The notes: generated by a model not told the origin, from the sequence alone. Positions 12,140 to 25,552 are shown, numbered from the stretch's first letter. The stretch: DNA of 64,000 bases from Mytilus galloprovincialis (GCF_965363235.1 NC_134841.1:38407440-38471439); one strand, 5' to 3'. Made by a program: numbers and translations.

Positions 12140-13118
12140 GTCTGAAAATGTTAGAGATTATTGCCTTTATTTTGACTGCGTTTGCACATTTTTGGCTGCT
12201 TTAAAATAAAAAAAGACGACATGCACTTCGATATATGTCTTTTTGTTTGGTACTTTTGAAACTGTTTTTGATTTGCCGTCACATCGTGTTGGGTTTTCGT
12301 CAATGTATTGCTTATATTTTTTATGAAAACGTCCATTTAAAAAAACGACAAAAATCTCTAAATAATTAAGTTCGATAAGAAAATAAACCTATTAGTTAAT
12401 TAAAAGCATTGTACAGTTTTACATTTATTTGAAAATAATGTAAAATTTTAAAAGCTATACCTGCAAAGTGTTTCCTGTTGAATTACTTGGACTGAAAACT
12501 TAGAAATACACTGTTCACTTCGGAGTTTTGAATTTAATATCGAGTTTCTAAAGAGTGGATCTTTATCACAATATTTAATGTTTAGATAAATACATAGTAT
12601 AATATTAAAACGCAAAAATGCATAAGTCAAATTATATTAACTCAAAAATAATATTTAGAAATGATATAAATATTTAGCCTATATTTAATAATGTAGGTCT
12701 TAATCGGATATAGCACACCTGATCTAGTTAGAGATTACTTAAAATGTCGGCATAGGTATCAAACCATGCTTTTGATACCATCTTGGGTTTGTTTATGCCA
12801 AAGCTTAATAGCTTCTATTAATTATGTATTGTCTGGCTTTCTTTTTCATCAAAATGAAAGACTGGACTACTAACCCTATTGTTATCAAATGACGTTGGGC
12901 TTCTCTGTCAAGAAAAAGGAACGTGCGCTCTATTTCAACACTGCATGACTTTAAAAAAAAAAGGGAAACAAGGTTTCAAGAAGATATAATATAAAACATG
13001 AAAAATGGGGATTACAAAGAGAGGCACCGGTTATGTTAATTAAAACAAAAACAAAAGCAACATACATAAACAACACAGAGTTTCACTAAATGTCATGCAT
13101 AGTCACTGTGTATTCTAT
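12140..13118. other. Upstream region of the TSP1-LDLa gene
   Basis: No clear promoter element was picked out. Short open frames at 12151-12336 and 12448-12630 (minus) have no domain and no splice support. The stretch is otherwise unremarkable. Confidence 0.35.
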
Positions 13119-14660
13119 AAAATTGAGAATGGAAATGGGGAATGTGCCAAAGAGACAACAACCCGACCATAGAAAAAAAACAACAGTAGAAGGTCACCAA
13201 AGGTCTTCAATGTAGCGAGAAATTCCCGCACCCGGAGGCGTCCTTCAACTGGCCCCTAAACAAATATATACTAGTCCAGTGATAATGAACGCCATACTAA
13301 TTTCCAAATTGTACACAAGAAACTAAAATTAAAATAATACAAGACTAACAAAGGCCAGAGGCTCCTGACTTGGGACAGGCGCAAAAATGCGGCGTGGTTA
13401 AACATGTGTGTGAGATCTCAACCCTCCCCCTATACCTCTAGCCAATGTAGAAAAGTAAACGCATAACAATACGCACATTAAAATTCAGTTCAAGAGAAGT
13501 CCGAGTCTGATGTCAGAAGATGTAACCAAAGAAAATAAACAAAATGACAATAATACATAAATAACAACAGACTACTAGCAGTTAACTGACATGCCAGCTC
13601 CAGACTTCAATTAAACTGACTGAAAGATTATGATTTCATCATATGAACATCAGGCACAATCCTTCCCGTTAGGGGTTTAGTATCATACCATCATAACATA
13701 TATGAGAAGAACATAACCCGTGTCATGCCAACAACTGGTTTTTGAATAAATGTGTTTAGTTCCGATGCAAAGACCCTATAAGTGAATCAATATTAACGAC
13801 AAAATATGCAATCTTTAATGACCTGACAACAGTATCGTAACTATATCCCTTCTTAATAAGTCTACTCAAAGGTTTTGTTAGTTTTTGAGGTGAATACTGA
13901 CACCTTTGTGCTTTATAAAGAATATTTCCATAAAAAATTGGATGTGAAATACCTGAACGTATAAGAAGTCTGCATGTTGAGCTATATTTACGAATGATGT
14001 CCTTATACCGATGATAAAATTTAGTAAATGTTTTGACTAGTTTGTGATATCGAAAACCCTGGTGTAATAATTTTTCAGTAATACATAAATTTCTCTCGTT
14101 AAAATCTAAACATTGTTACATACACGAGCGAATCGTACAAGTTGAGATATATAAACACCGTAAGATGGTGACAAGGGAACGTCACCATCTAAAAATGGAT
14201 AATTAACGATAGGAAATGAAAAATCATCTCTTTTATCATAAATTTTAGTATTCAGCTTTCCGTTAGTGATATAGATATCAAGATCGAGGAAAGGGCAGTG
14301 GTCATTGTTAGTATTAGCTTTATTTAAAGTAAGTTCAACAGGATAAATTTCTTTAATATACATACTGAAGTCGTCATTATTGAGAGCCAAAATATCATCC
14401 AAATATCTAAAAGTATTATTAAATTTGTTTATCACATGTTGTTTCGATGAGTCTTTGCTTATTTTTGTCATAAATTGTAACTCATAGCAATACAAAAACA
14501 GGTCCGCAATAAGTGGTGCACAGTTAGTCCCCATTGGAATTCCGATAATCTGACGATATACGGAATCCCCAAAGCGAACAAAAATGTTATCTAGTAAAAA
14601 TTCAAGGGCATATATATTATCAAAGCATGTCCAATTGACATATTATTCCTTAATCAACAA
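13119..14660 (-). mobile_element. Penelope-like retroelement, family A, 5'-cut copy
   Basis: The minus-strand frame at 14534-14106 shows reverse transcriptase motifs: GIPMGTNCAPLIADLFLY, then FRYLDDIL (the catalytic Asp pair), then PFLDLDI. The protein continues beyond this with a C-terminal part containing SGISHPIFYGNILYKAQRC-like sequence between about 13800 and 14100. A non-coding tail of about 450 bp runs to 13119. Upstream the copy fades near 14660, so most of the N-terminal half is missing. The Penelope-like assignment is from the RT motif style and recall; another non-LTR lineage is possible. The tail matches 15934-16382 at roughly 97 percent by eye, so the family was active fairly recently. 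Confidence 0.75.
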
Positions 14661-15933
14661 AAATCATGATATCGTCAAACAGATAATGACTGTTCGGCAT
14701 AGCTTAATGGCTTGCATGGTAAAATTCATACTACTAAGATTAAAAGCAATAGCAATCATATCAGAACTGTAAAACATGTAAAAAAAACATCCTGTTCAAT
14801 GGGTGTTCAAAGAATTTTCAAACAGGAAGTAACTGACGTGTAGATCTCAAAACGGTTATACATATATATAGTACAACTCGTTATTATAAAGATTCAGCCA
14901 GAATTTAAAACCTATCAATTAAAGAGGAGCGAAGTTACATATAAAAAGACTTTCGAAGGGACAAGTGTATCATACCCCCGGTCCAAAAGTGCGAATATAT
15001 TTTTTTAAGTTATTCTTATATAATAAGATGGTTGTTGCTTGCTTAATCAATTCTTCAAAACGTGGTATTAAAAAGAGTATAATACACGTATCTAAATAAT
15101 CCAGGAGACTGCGTGCACACAATAACAAAACCAGAAATTACGAGTTAAAATTTTCAAATTATACATGTGAAGAATAAAAACTATTGAAACAAGAAATAAA
15201 TGAGAAAACTAAATCTTGATCTCATGAAAGGTTACAACGTTTATTGCAAAGAATAATATATAAGAGGCCTAAAGATTAAATGTACTTTTTCTCATAATAC
15301 ATATAATTTCATTTGAAATACCATTTATTTGAGCATAGACATTAAAGAGAAATGCTGCAATATGGTTTTCGTTGTAATGTTGCTCTGCTTTTACAGACTT
15401 CACAGGGTTTTGCAATACCTATATCGGGTGATTCGCTTTATTTCATTTTCTATATATTCATCAAAACGTTCACATCTGAGCGTTTCAATCCAAATATTTT
15501 AGGTCGTAGGGCTAGGTCAAAATCCGAAAATTAAAAAAATTGTTATGGCTAAACGGGGATTAAATTTCTGTGTATTTGTAGTCAAATTTTGAAGAAGAAA
15601 AAAATGCATTACAAAGTAGGGTAGTCATTAAGATAATGTTAGAAATTACTTTAATTTGCTAACAGTGGCCTAGTAACAGAGGTAATCTGCTTATCAGGTA
15701 ATAAACATTTGTTGATTCACCTGTTTGTTTAATAACTCTTCAAATAATAATCAATGTTTATTTTTTTTATCAATATTTAAATAGTAATTTATATTAAAAT
15801 TTAAAAAAAAATGAAATTAATATTTTATTGACTTAATTCCTTTTTAATTCAAATTTAAAATTTACATTCCTTCTTCAGGTCATATGGTCAATAGTCTTAC
15901 TTTGTAAATAAGAACACTGATTTCAATAAAATA
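14661..15933. other. Gene-free stretch between two family A copies
   Basis: AT-rich, no domain-bearing frame. The open frames at 14584-14772 and 15352-15534 (plus) are unsupported. Confidence 0.4.
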
Positions 15934-16382
15934 AAATTGAGAATGGAAATGGGGAATGTGTCAAAGAGACAACAACCCGACCAAATAAAAAACAACAACA
16001 GCAGAGGGTCACCAACAGGTCTTCAATGTAGCGAGAAATTCCCGCACCCGGAGGCGTCCTTCAGCTGGCCCCTAAACAAATATATACTAGTCCAGTGATA
16101 ATGAACGCCATACTAATTTCCAAATTGTACACAAGAAACTAAAATTAAAATAATACAAGACTAACAAAGGCCAGAGGCTCCTGACTTGGGACAGGCGCAA
16201 AAATGCGGCGGGGTTAAACATGTTTGTGAGATCTCAACCCTCCCCCTATACCTCTAACCAATGTAGTAAAGTAAACGCATAACAATACGCACATTAAAAT
16301 TCAGTTCAAGAGAAATCCGAGTCTGATGTCAGAAGATGTAACCAAAGAAAATAAACAAAATGACAATAATACATAAATAACA
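15934..16382 (-). mobile_element. Penelope-like family A, tail-only copy
   Basis: Starts with the same 'aaaattgagaatggaaatgg' end as 13119 and stays in register with 13119-13565 with about 15 scattered differences and small gaps. It stops at 'aataatacataaataaca', so only the 3' tail was inserted, which is usual for 5'-truncated reverse transcription. Confidence 0.8.
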
Positions 16383-16383
16383 A

Positions 16384-16462
16384 TGCATACATAAATAAGA
16401 ATGCATCCATGGAAGATAATAATACATAAATAAGAATGCATCCATGGAAGATAAATCATCAT
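16384..16462 (+). repeat. Short tandem duplication at the truncation point
   Basis: A unit of about 34 bp ('atacataaataagaatgcat' followed by 'ccatggaagata') is repeated two to three times directly after the 5'-truncated family A tail. It probably arose by slippage during insertion or afterwards. Confidence 0.7.
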
Positions 16463-16989
16463 GATGCTCGACTTATTTCATTTTTTTAGTTTGATGGATT
16501 GACGGTGTGATCATGTTTCTTCAACATTTGATATTTTAATTTATATACAATTATTTTTTAGAATTTCTTTTTGATAAAAGTGACATTTTCACATTACGGA
16601 TTAACGGAATTTACTTGTAATTTGAGTTACAGTTAATACTGCTCAAATGAACTTTTTCATAATATGATAATAATACTAAATTCAAAATTCAAAATTCATT
16701 ATAAAAGTACTGCATCTTAGACCACTTATATCATACAAAAAGAAAATATTTTTTATAAATAATCTATGCATGAATACACAAATACTCTAGAAAATCTTGA
16801 AATATTTCAAGTTGAGGGAAAATTAATACACTCATAGTATAATTCAACCAGCTATGCACAAAATTATTTTTTTTTAATATTTAAAAATACAACAAGTCAT
16901 GTAATTAAAACATAAATTTGCTCAGATAAATGAATTATTAGTAGACTTACATTAAATTTTGAAATTGAACAAAGTAAATAATTCAGAAA

Positions 16990-17245
16990 ACAATACAATA
17001 AACTCATCATAGATACCAGGACTTAATTTTGTATATACGCCAGACGCGCGTTTCGTCTACAAAAGACTCATCAGTGACGATCGAATCCCAAAAAGTTAAA
17101 AGGGCCAAATAAAGTACGAACTTGAAGAGCATTAAGGACCAAAATTCCTAAACGTTTTGCCAAATACGGCTAAGGTAATCTATGCCTGAGGTTTTTTGCC
17201 AAATACAGCTAAGGTAATCTATGCCTGAGAAAGAAAAGCCTTAGT
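16990..17245 (+). repeat. Dispersed mussel-type repeat with GC-rich core
   Basis: Begins near 'gataccaggacttaatttt', contains 'acgccagacgcgcgtttcg' and ends near 'gccttagtatttcaaaaatt'. I recall this motif order from mussel intergenic DNA. Near its end a 36-bp unit ('ttttgccaaatacrgctaag...ctatgcctgag') is present twice in tandem (17154 and 17191). No coding content. Confidence 0.55.
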
Positions 17246-18576
17246 ATTTCAAAAATTCAAACTTTTGTGAACAGTAAATTTATAAATATAACCATATCAA
17301 TGATAACGTACACAGCACAAGTTTACTGTCGAATGTCAAAGTGGTGGAAAAAGTTTGCTCACCTTGAAGAATTCGTTCTTTCAGTGATAATAGTTTGTTG
17401 TTTGTATTTCTGTACTTCAAAGAGGTTGGTCGCTGGATATAGCTTGCTGCTACTTGTATCTGGTTGGCTTCTATGTTGGCTTGTGTCTTCCTAAGAATTT
17501 CAATCAGGATGTAGATGTTTAGGTGTGCATGGTTGGCGTGCTTCTTGAGTTTTCTGTGTCATCGTTCTACTAATGGTTATGGATGCGTGCTCCTTCGTTG
17601 CTGAAATGGTTCCATTGTTGGCGGATGTTTAACTTTTCTCCTACAGGTTCATAGTCGGTGACAGTGGATGTTTAAATGGCTATCTCCTTTGTGTCTTATA
17701 GTGTTGTAAACAATAAATGTTCAACTAGTTCTGGTAGGAAAAGGTATAGAACTGCAGCACGTCTTACTCGTGGTCATATGTCGTCGTTGTCTTTGTAAAG
17801 CGGTGGCGAGTCCCAAATCCTGTATCTTCCTCCATATGCATTGAGTAAAGAGTAGGACAAGGGGCATAAATGTCATGCTGTTTTGGGGCAATTTAGATCT
17901 TAGTTATGTGTTATTCGGAAAATGCATTTGCTGTTAGCTGTTATTGTCCTATTCCTTGTTCGCTGTAAAAGGACGTTTATTTTTTTATTTTTTTGTTATC
18001 TGTTACTGTGAGAATATCATTTGCTGTTAACTGTTATTGAAAATTTGACTGTTAGCATTTTGTCAGCCAGTCTTGATCAGTTTTTAGTAGAAATTAAAAA
18101 TCATTGAACATTGGGGTCTTACCACTGGTTACATGGTGGTCCCTTACCAGTATTCAGAGAAGGGTTCCAGTAGCATACACATCAAATATTATTTTCTATT
18201 AACATGTTTATTCAGAGTTACCTAGAATTTGTTTACTCAATGTATGACAATATTTTTTTGTTATGGAATACTATTTGTCAGCGTATTTTTTTTTTTTTAG
18301 CTTTTAAAGAAACTGACATGTGCATTTGATTCAAATAGTGTGTGTATTCTTAGAAAAGAATCACAGAGCGGAGTCTTTGTTTCTTATCATATCAGTCATT
18401 TCAAAATAAAGTATACAAATTCAGAATCTGAACTTTAAAAAAAAAAGTTAAAATAAATGCAAATTAATTTAAAAAACCAATAACATATTGCTTTGTTAAT
18501 ATTTTTTCAAAATATGCAATCTTACCAACACCTGAGAATTTTTTTTTAAAATGATGTGCCAGCTGGTGTTCAATTT
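17246..18576. other. Gene-free stretch
   Basis: No supported gene. The 17267-17494 plus frame is hydrophobic at its end but has no splice or domain support. The 'ctgttaactgttattg' phrase recurs loosely between 17920 and 18060. Confidence 0.35.
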
Positions 18577-19249
18577 TGTCCATCCTGTTACTTTTTTTAA
18601 CTGATAGCAAAAGTGATAAGAACAAAGAAAATATCCAATGAAAAGTGTGGCATCACACTTGCATAGCAGTTTTCATTTGAAATCACATTTACATTCATCA
18701 TTTATGTAGATTACCCCCAAAAAAAAAATCAGCAGATAGTGTGTACGTTTAGAAAAATCATCACATTTCTTATTTTTCAAACGCTCTTAAAAAAATTGTG
18801 GAGACAGTGGCAGCGAAAATTTACTAGTATGTCCCTTTTTGATGATACTGACTGGAAACTTAGTCAATAGATCAGTTATGTTGATTGTCAAAATTAGTTT
18901 ACACAAAAAACTAAACAAACCAAACAAATGAAAAATTGATATTGCTGCTTTTTAAGCTAAGTATGAAGTAAGTAAGGTTGCCGCAAGTCGTAAAAATCAG
19001 TGTACATAAGATGACATGCCTTTCTGTGAACTACCGCTTTTAAGATTAAGTTCAGCATGTTGGTTGTTATTTATTTATCATATTCTCTTCCTGAATATGC
19101 CTTTAAGTGTCCATTGGAGGCTAACACATCACCAGAACAACAAACCATCGTACCGTCTTAGAGAAGGTTGAAGATGTAGGCTTAAAAAGCTAAACTAATT
19201 TCATATGTTTAAAAACATTAAGACATTTTAAAAAACACAACAATACAAA
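18577..19249. other. Gene-free stretch with recurring CATCCTGTTAC phrase
   Basis: 'tttgtccatcctgttac' at about 18577 returns at 20355 and in a hairpin at 20520-20600. Nothing else was recognised. Confidence 0.4.
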
Positions 19250-19375
19250 AAAGTAAAATCACAAAAATACTGAACTCAGAGAAAAATCAATTCGGAAAGT
19301 CCATAATCACATGGCAAAATCAAATAACAAAACGCATCAAAAACGAATGGACAAGAACTGTCATACAACTGAACG
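19250..19375 (+). repeat. Dispersed repeat, 3' part, copy
   Basis: 'aaaatcacaaaaatactgaa', 'ggaaagtccataatcaca', 'gcatcaaaaacgaatggac' and 'aactgtcat' follow in the family order. Confidence 0.65.
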
Positions 19376-20796
19376 AAAATTCAGATAAAACAATTTTTTA
19401 TTGTCAATGATTCTGATATACATCTTTCTAGTTTCTTACACATTTTAACACTGAAGGCTTGTCATTCTTGGATTTTTGGATCAATTACCATAAGTTTACG
19501 AAGAGCTCCTGATTTTGTTTGGATTCGGAATTATATATAGACAATATTCTGGAATTGTATCAGCTTTTTTCTTTCAACTATTCTTGCGAATAAAAGCACG
19601 GAGGCGTCCAAAAAAGGGGGGTCTGTCATTATTAAAATAGATAAAACACAGATTTGCCGCTGGTGTGGGTATTTATATTTGGAATGACAAATATTGGCAA
19701 TTATAATATCAATGACCTGCAACTTTAAGAAGGCTATATATTAATGGGAAGAAATTCTTATATCAATTAATGGGTCATACGTACGTGATGTGCACCTACT
19801 GTAGACTAAAATTTGTGTTCTATCTTTTTAACCCTAATATCATCTCTGACATTTAAGCAAGATATTAGAAGCAGTGAAATATATATGTGAAGGAGAAGCG
19901 ATTTTCACATTATTAGTTTATGAATAGGACAGGGGAGGTCAAACCACAACCGGGGCTATATTATACCCACATTTATATGTTGTGCAACCCCCCCCCCCCT
20001 TTTTAAAAATAAAAGACATTCTTTGTGTCAAAAGTGTTGCTGTCGTCTCGCAAGGTCTGTATCTCTATTTGCATGTAACGAGAAAGTTTTATGTCTCCAA
20101 GAAAGCAGTACAAAAGTTGGCAAAATATGATGGTAGTTTTACAACCCAAGCAGAACAAAATAATAGATCAAGGAACAAAATGCACCAAATTAGGTTCAGG
20201 TACCAAAGAAAACATTTAGGTACAAATCGCAAAGGGTAAAGCCTTCAAAGAGTATTGAAAAGAAACAATGCGTATTCTATCTGACACACTTGAATAATAG
20301 CTGCACAGATATATCGGCGACTGAATTCTGAATAATAGTTGCACAATTAATAATTTTGTCCATCCTGTTACCAGTCAACGTAGCACTTGACTTGTTCTAG
20401 AAATACCTCAATACAAATGTACATTTTATGAATTATTATACAGTACGGTAATAAATATCTGTAACAATTTATTTGCGATATAAATGTTAGAGGCATTTTG
20501 AGTTTTCTTACAAAGTATTTCTATCCTGTTACCATTTGTGTCCCTCCTGTTACCATTGTCTTTGTAACAGGAAGGACAGTAACAGGATGGAAAAATTAGT
20601 ACATAACCCAAATAGGTTTTAAAATAGTCGCTCCTAAATAATTGATGTAGTGTTTTTATACTTCCGGCCAATGATTTAGTTACGGTAACAAACGTTTCAT
20701 TAGTCTTGTGCAATTAAGAATTATGTATTAACTGGTAGCATTTAAGACATTATAAGAAGGTACGCATACATCAGTACTAACCGATCTTTGAGGAGG
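19376..20796. other. Gene-free stretch with a local hairpin
   Basis: Contains a hairpin at about 20520-20600 in which 'atcctgttac' and 'tcctgttac' on the left pair with 'gtaacagga' and 'gtaacaggat' on the right. The frames at 19982-20239 (plus) and 20426-20713 (minus) cover a homopolymer or this hairpin and are not supported as genes. Confidence 0.4.
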
Positions 20797-20990
20797 ATAG
20801 GACCTTTATCGGGACTCCGGGATCGGGTGTTTTTAAGCTCGGTATTTCGGGATTGACCCTTTCGGGATCCGGAAATTCTTTTTTTTCTAATTTCGGGATG
20901 TCGGGATTTAATTGTTTTAAATTCGGGACCTCGGGATTACGTGTTTTTAAGCCCGGGATTTCGGGATCAGGACCCCTCTTACCCTCCCTC
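20797..20990 (-). repeat. CGGGAT-rich dispersed repeat, copy 1
   Basis: The plus strand carries about eight spaced 'tcgggat' or 'ccgggat' words, each followed by a T-rich stretch, with a spacing of about 20-30 bp. The same ordered pattern is at 29290-29515. The Pro-rich minus-strand frame (20777-21040) is a by-product of this repeat. Confidence 0.65.
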
Positions 20991-23017
20991 ATCTTTTGAT
21001 TCTGATGACCAATTTCTTTCGACATGAAAAATTTCACCATGTCGTTACGTCCCCCCCCCCCACCCCCCCCCCTCCCCCGTGGTTACGTCCTTTATCCACA
21101 CCTACGACATCACCATAAAAAACACCGTTTTTGAAGGGAGAAACTAGTTTTATTCCGTAAACAAATAAATAGTAACAGGAAGGACAAATAATCACGAACA
21201 GACATTCCAGTGACTGTGGAATAAAAGTTTTTATGATAAGAAACATGGAAAGTTATTCATTTTCAACTTATGATGTTACTAAATGAAAAAAAAAATCATT
21301 GTGTTTCTGTACCTTTAAATGCAGTTTTATCTACAGATAATTTGAATGAAAATGTAATTATCAAAAATAAACGCATGGAAATTGGCAAATTTTCATACTT
21401 CAACGAATAAAAAAAAATATGAAACTTTTTGCACACTGATATTTGCATGAACTATCTTGCACAATGTGTAAACTATTATGTTAAATTAAAAAATTAGGTC
21501 AAACTTACAAATTAAACAGACAATAGGCAATAACCGAAACATGTACATTTTTTGAAATGACTGATATAAAGGGTGTTTCGGTTAACGTTGTATGGACATA
21601 GCAAGGTCTATTCTCATCACGAATCCCTGACCATATGTCATGTATGTTTTCATTTTTAGATATGAATAATTGTTCGAATTTGATTTTTTTCACGTATACA
21701 TGGGGATAATTTTCCCTGTATTCCGATACGTAAATATTAGATTCGAAAAGTTCTTAATATTACAAAAAAGGAAAAAATATGACCATTATACCATACTATA
21801 TCTTTATTGACATAGAAACCCAATTAGTGTGTGACAAAAAAACAAACAAACATAGTATACATGTAGCAAAGAAAAAGCAATTCTTAAAGAAATAAACACA
21901 TGGAAAAAATTATATACTAAGACTTCTGCTCTCAGTTCTAATGACTGTTTCATGTTTTTAACATGTTCCATGGTAGAGAGATTTAGCATTTCTTGTACTT
22001 TTTGTTCTTATGTAAGGGCTATAAAATTATGAGAAGGTAAACATTTTTCAAAAAGGTTATCCCTTAGCTTTTTGTTAATTTTAAATTAAAGGAGGTGGTG
22101 TTTTCAATTTCAAGCAGGTGGTACAGTTTACATATTCTATCCTTTCTATGAATTTTATGTTACCGACCCTTTTCTGTTTCTAAGTTATGGTCACTAATTC
22201 ACAGCTTAATGATGCATTTAGTTTTTAGAAAAGTGATTGGAAGCTAAATAAAAATTCCATATTTCAAGTTTTAAATTCTCATAAATTTTCATAAATTATC
22301 AGTTAACTATTTTCTTTATAACTGTTTATTCTATTTTTTAAAATTTCTTTAAAATTTTTCTTTAAATTCATATTTAATCAAGAATTTTAAAAAAAATGTT
22401 TCAATGAATTCCCTTCAATTATAAACTTTATCTAACAGATCTTGAGGAGAAATATTCATTGTATATTTATACCAAGAATAAGTACCATTGGAGTCCAGCA
22501 GTTTACATAATATAAATGCTCCTTTATGTTAAGGAGCTATATTTTCAGAATTCAGTTTTGCTATGTAATATAGAGACTTCCAGTATGAAAAAAAAAATGT
22601 TCAAGGGGGAGTATTCTTGTTTTGCTTGGAATGCTATTTTTGAAGCATATATTTAAAACAAAAAAATACTGTAAACGGTTTTTTTTTAATTTCGAATGGA
22701 GCATTATCAACAAATGAAATTATTAAAATTTTTATAACTTCAGTCATCTCTAATCTTAGATCTGTATCTTAGTAAACAGCTAACCATGGAGACTGAGATC
22801 TTTGAGCTTTAGGTAAAAACTGGTTTTAACCAATTTATCAAAAAGATTATAAATTTGGTAGTGTTACAATTGCTCTGTATAAGATTTCCAAGGAATTTAT
22901 ATTAAAATGCATTTTTTTTTTTATCATATAACCATTTTCGTTTAGAAATTAAACTACACTTTTTGCATGATTTTGATTTTATGTAATATGTATGTTTTAA
23001 TACAGTTAGCTTACAAG
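20991..23017. other. Gene-free stretch
   Basis: Has C-runs near 21050-21075 and AT-rich sequence. Minus frames at 21505-21693 and 21804-21989 have no domain or clear splice context. Confidence 0.35.
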
Positions 23018-24249
23018 CAGAGATGGGTCTGATTACTTTCAATGTAATTGATTAAATTACAATTACTTTGGCATTTGTACGATTAAATTAAATTAACGAT
23101 TACATCATTTCTGAAAGTATCTAATTAAATTAACGATTACATTGGCAAAGTAATCATGATTACATCTGATTACAATGAACTTTAAAAAAAAAAACATTTT
23201 GACTGATGCGAATGAATAAACGTTTAATATAACAAAATGAGCATTTTTGCAAAAGAATTTTATGATATATGTTATAAAATAATAACATCAAACTTTATCT
23301 GTTTAATAAACTACAAAAATTTACAGCATATTTACATGTCATTGCGGGTTATGACCCATTACACTTAATCATCATTGATCTCTGAATTATTTTACTTCAA
23401 TTAAATAAAGGTTTATATAAAGAGTTTGGTGTTTGTCATCAAACCTCTCAATGTATCATGTGTATTTCAAGGTTCAGTTTCTGGAAGTTAAAATATGGAT
23501 GATATAAAATTACCAATTAAAAACTATGTAAAATGTTACTAGAATTGTTTTATCGAACTGTTAACAAAATATAAGTACCAAAAATCATTGCATTTTACAT
23601 GTCCAGTCCAAAAACATACATTTTTTTTTTAATTTGAACTACATATTTGTCCCCTTTCAATTAGTTTGTGCTAATTAGATAAATTTTCACATGTCTGATT
23701 TATCATATATTCACCATGATTTCCCTACAGCTATACACAATTGGTAATTGCAACAGAAACAAACCTTAATTGGTCACCTACCTGTCAATTCAAAGTGGAC
23801 AAAGATCACAATATTAACAAAAGATTTATAATTCAAGGGTTAAAGAAAAGTATTACTTGAAATTAACAGTTATCATCAAATATATAATAATAATAATTTA
23901 TTTTATTATAAAGTATATACATGTATATATACATCTTTAAATTGTGAATATTTTACTTAGGCTAATGATGACTTTTCAATACTGTAACAGTTTTTTTACT
24001 GAAGTTTACAATTAAATATGAATAACGAAAAGGTTAACTTATTGACCGTGAACAGTTTTTGATTTTGTTCATTGTAATCAGAATGTAATCAAAAAGTAAT
24101 TAGGATTACAGGGTATTTTGAAAAGTAATTGATTAAATTAAATTACATGTAATCAGATTTTTGGCTGATTAATGATTACAATGATTACTTGAAAAATTGT
24201 AATCAATTACAGCTGATTAACGATTACAATTACAATTACCCCATGTCTG
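23018..24249. mobile_element. hAT-like non-autonomous element (1.23 kb)
   Basis: The left end CAGAGATGGG and the right end CCCATGTCTG are inverted, and both ends run on into 'attac/gtaat'-rich arms about 190 bp long. The flanking 8-mers are cttacaag (23010-23017) and cttacatg (24250-24257), 7 of 8 matching, which is the target length expected for hAT elements. The interior has no transposase frame. The family assignment is inferred from end sequence and target length. Confidence 0.7.
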
Positions 24250-24261
24250 CTTACATGTAGC

Positions 24262-24450
24262 ATCACAAAAATACTGAACCCCTAGGAAAATCAAAATGTA
24301 AAGTCCCTATTTCGAATGGCAAAATCAAAATGTTAAACACATCAACCAAATGGACAACTGTCATTTTCCTGACTTGGTACAGGCATTTTCAAATGTAGAA
24401 AATTGTGGATTGATACTGGTTTTATAGCGCTAAACCTCTCACTTGTACGA
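24262..24450 (+). repeat. Dispersed repeat, 3' part, longest copy
   Basis: Runs from 'catcacaaaaatactgaacc' through 'cctgacttggtacaggca' to 'aacctctcacttgtacgac'. It is the most extended member in this window and directly abuts the hAT-like element. Confidence 0.65.
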
Positions 24451-24591
24451 CAGTCGAATCATGCAATTTTCAATTTTCACAGAAACTACTAAAATCACGG
24501 TATATTGTTCTATAGACATTCTTCACTCTCTGATATCAAAAGAAAATCATCAGCAAAAGATAGTGATCCAAGGGTTGAGTCTGTTAGTTTT

Positions 24592-24759
24592 CAGGGGCGG
24601 ATGCAGGAATTTTCGAAAGGGGGGTGCTAACCCAGGGCACCCAGGGCAAAAGGGGGGGGGGGGGTGTGCAAAACATATGTCCCGATACAAATGCATTGAT
24701 CGGCAAAAATAAAGGGGGGTGCGCACCCCGGAACCCCCCCCCCCCTGGATCCGCCACTG
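24592..24759. mobile_element. Miniature inverted-repeat element with G and C runs
   Basis: The left end is CAGGGGCGGATGCAGGA and the right end TGGATCCGCCACTG, inverted. It is flanked by 'gtttt' on both sides (24587-24591, 24760-24764). The interior contains runs of G and C (12 or so) that could form a stem. CAG...CTG ends with a GGCGGATCC core are typical of hAT-type miniature elements, but an 8-bp duplication is not seen. Confidence 0.65.
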
Positions 24760-24764
24760 GTTTT

Positions 24765-25552
24765 GAATAACAAATAATTATTATTATACATTGAGTAAAT
24801 CTAGAAAATTATACATGCATTTTCATAGAAAATGGAAGGATTATGATCAAATATACTGGTATAGGGTCTGATTCAGACTCGGAGGACTGATATTTCATTT
24901 ACTGTTATCTTACCATACCAAGCAGCCTGTAGCCAAGATTTAGAAGTATTTAAGTCTGGTGCAAAACCACATATGTACTGCTAAATCAAATCATGTTTTT
25001 ATCTTTAAAAAAAATACGGTTTTTGAAATTATTGTAATTTAAATATGTAGATTGTGCCTTCTTTTAATCTTCAACATGTTGAAGTAAAGAAGTATTATGT
25101 AGATGTAGATCTGTTATTGTCCTTTTAAAATTCCTTGTCATCTGTTTTAAGCCAAATCAATTTGTTGTCTTGCTGTTATTGGATCCCCCTCCCCCTTTTT
25201 ATCATTGTTACTATATTTTAGTATTATATTATGTAAAATAAATTGAATTTAATGGAGTCATCATGATATTTAAGATTTATACCGTGATGTATTATTAACA
25301 GTTTATTGCAATATTTAATCAATTCTATTAATGTTTTAAACGAGACTTCTTGGTGTCCCATTGTTGGGAGTACAATACGTTGGTACGGAAAAGACGTGAT
25401 ATCGTTGATTTCCCTCCCCATATTTATTTTCCCCTGAACCCGCCAAAATCAGGATAACTCAAGACCTTTGACTTTGTGTGATGCAGTTCTAGTGAAAAAG
25501 ATAAAGGCATAATATTGATCCTTCTTGCACTGAAGGCATGGAAATAGAGGAT
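24765..25552. other. Gene-free stretch left of the foldback element
   Basis: The minus frame at 25421-25224 (65 codons, MGREINDITSFPYQRIV start) has a fairly protein-like composition but no family, promoter or splice evidence. It is left out as a gene. Confidence 0.3.

Noticed and set aside
20777-21040. Pro/Glu-rich minus-strand frame resembling a repeat protein
   Set aside because: Falls entirely on the CGGGAT-rich dispersed repeat and has no signal, domain or splice sites.
24592-24759. G/C runs as a CpG-type promoter
   Set aside because: They are homopolymer runs inside a miniature inverted-repeat element.
25224-25421. 65-codon minus-strand frame with protein-like composition
   Set aside because: No family, no good splice context and no neighbouring exon found.
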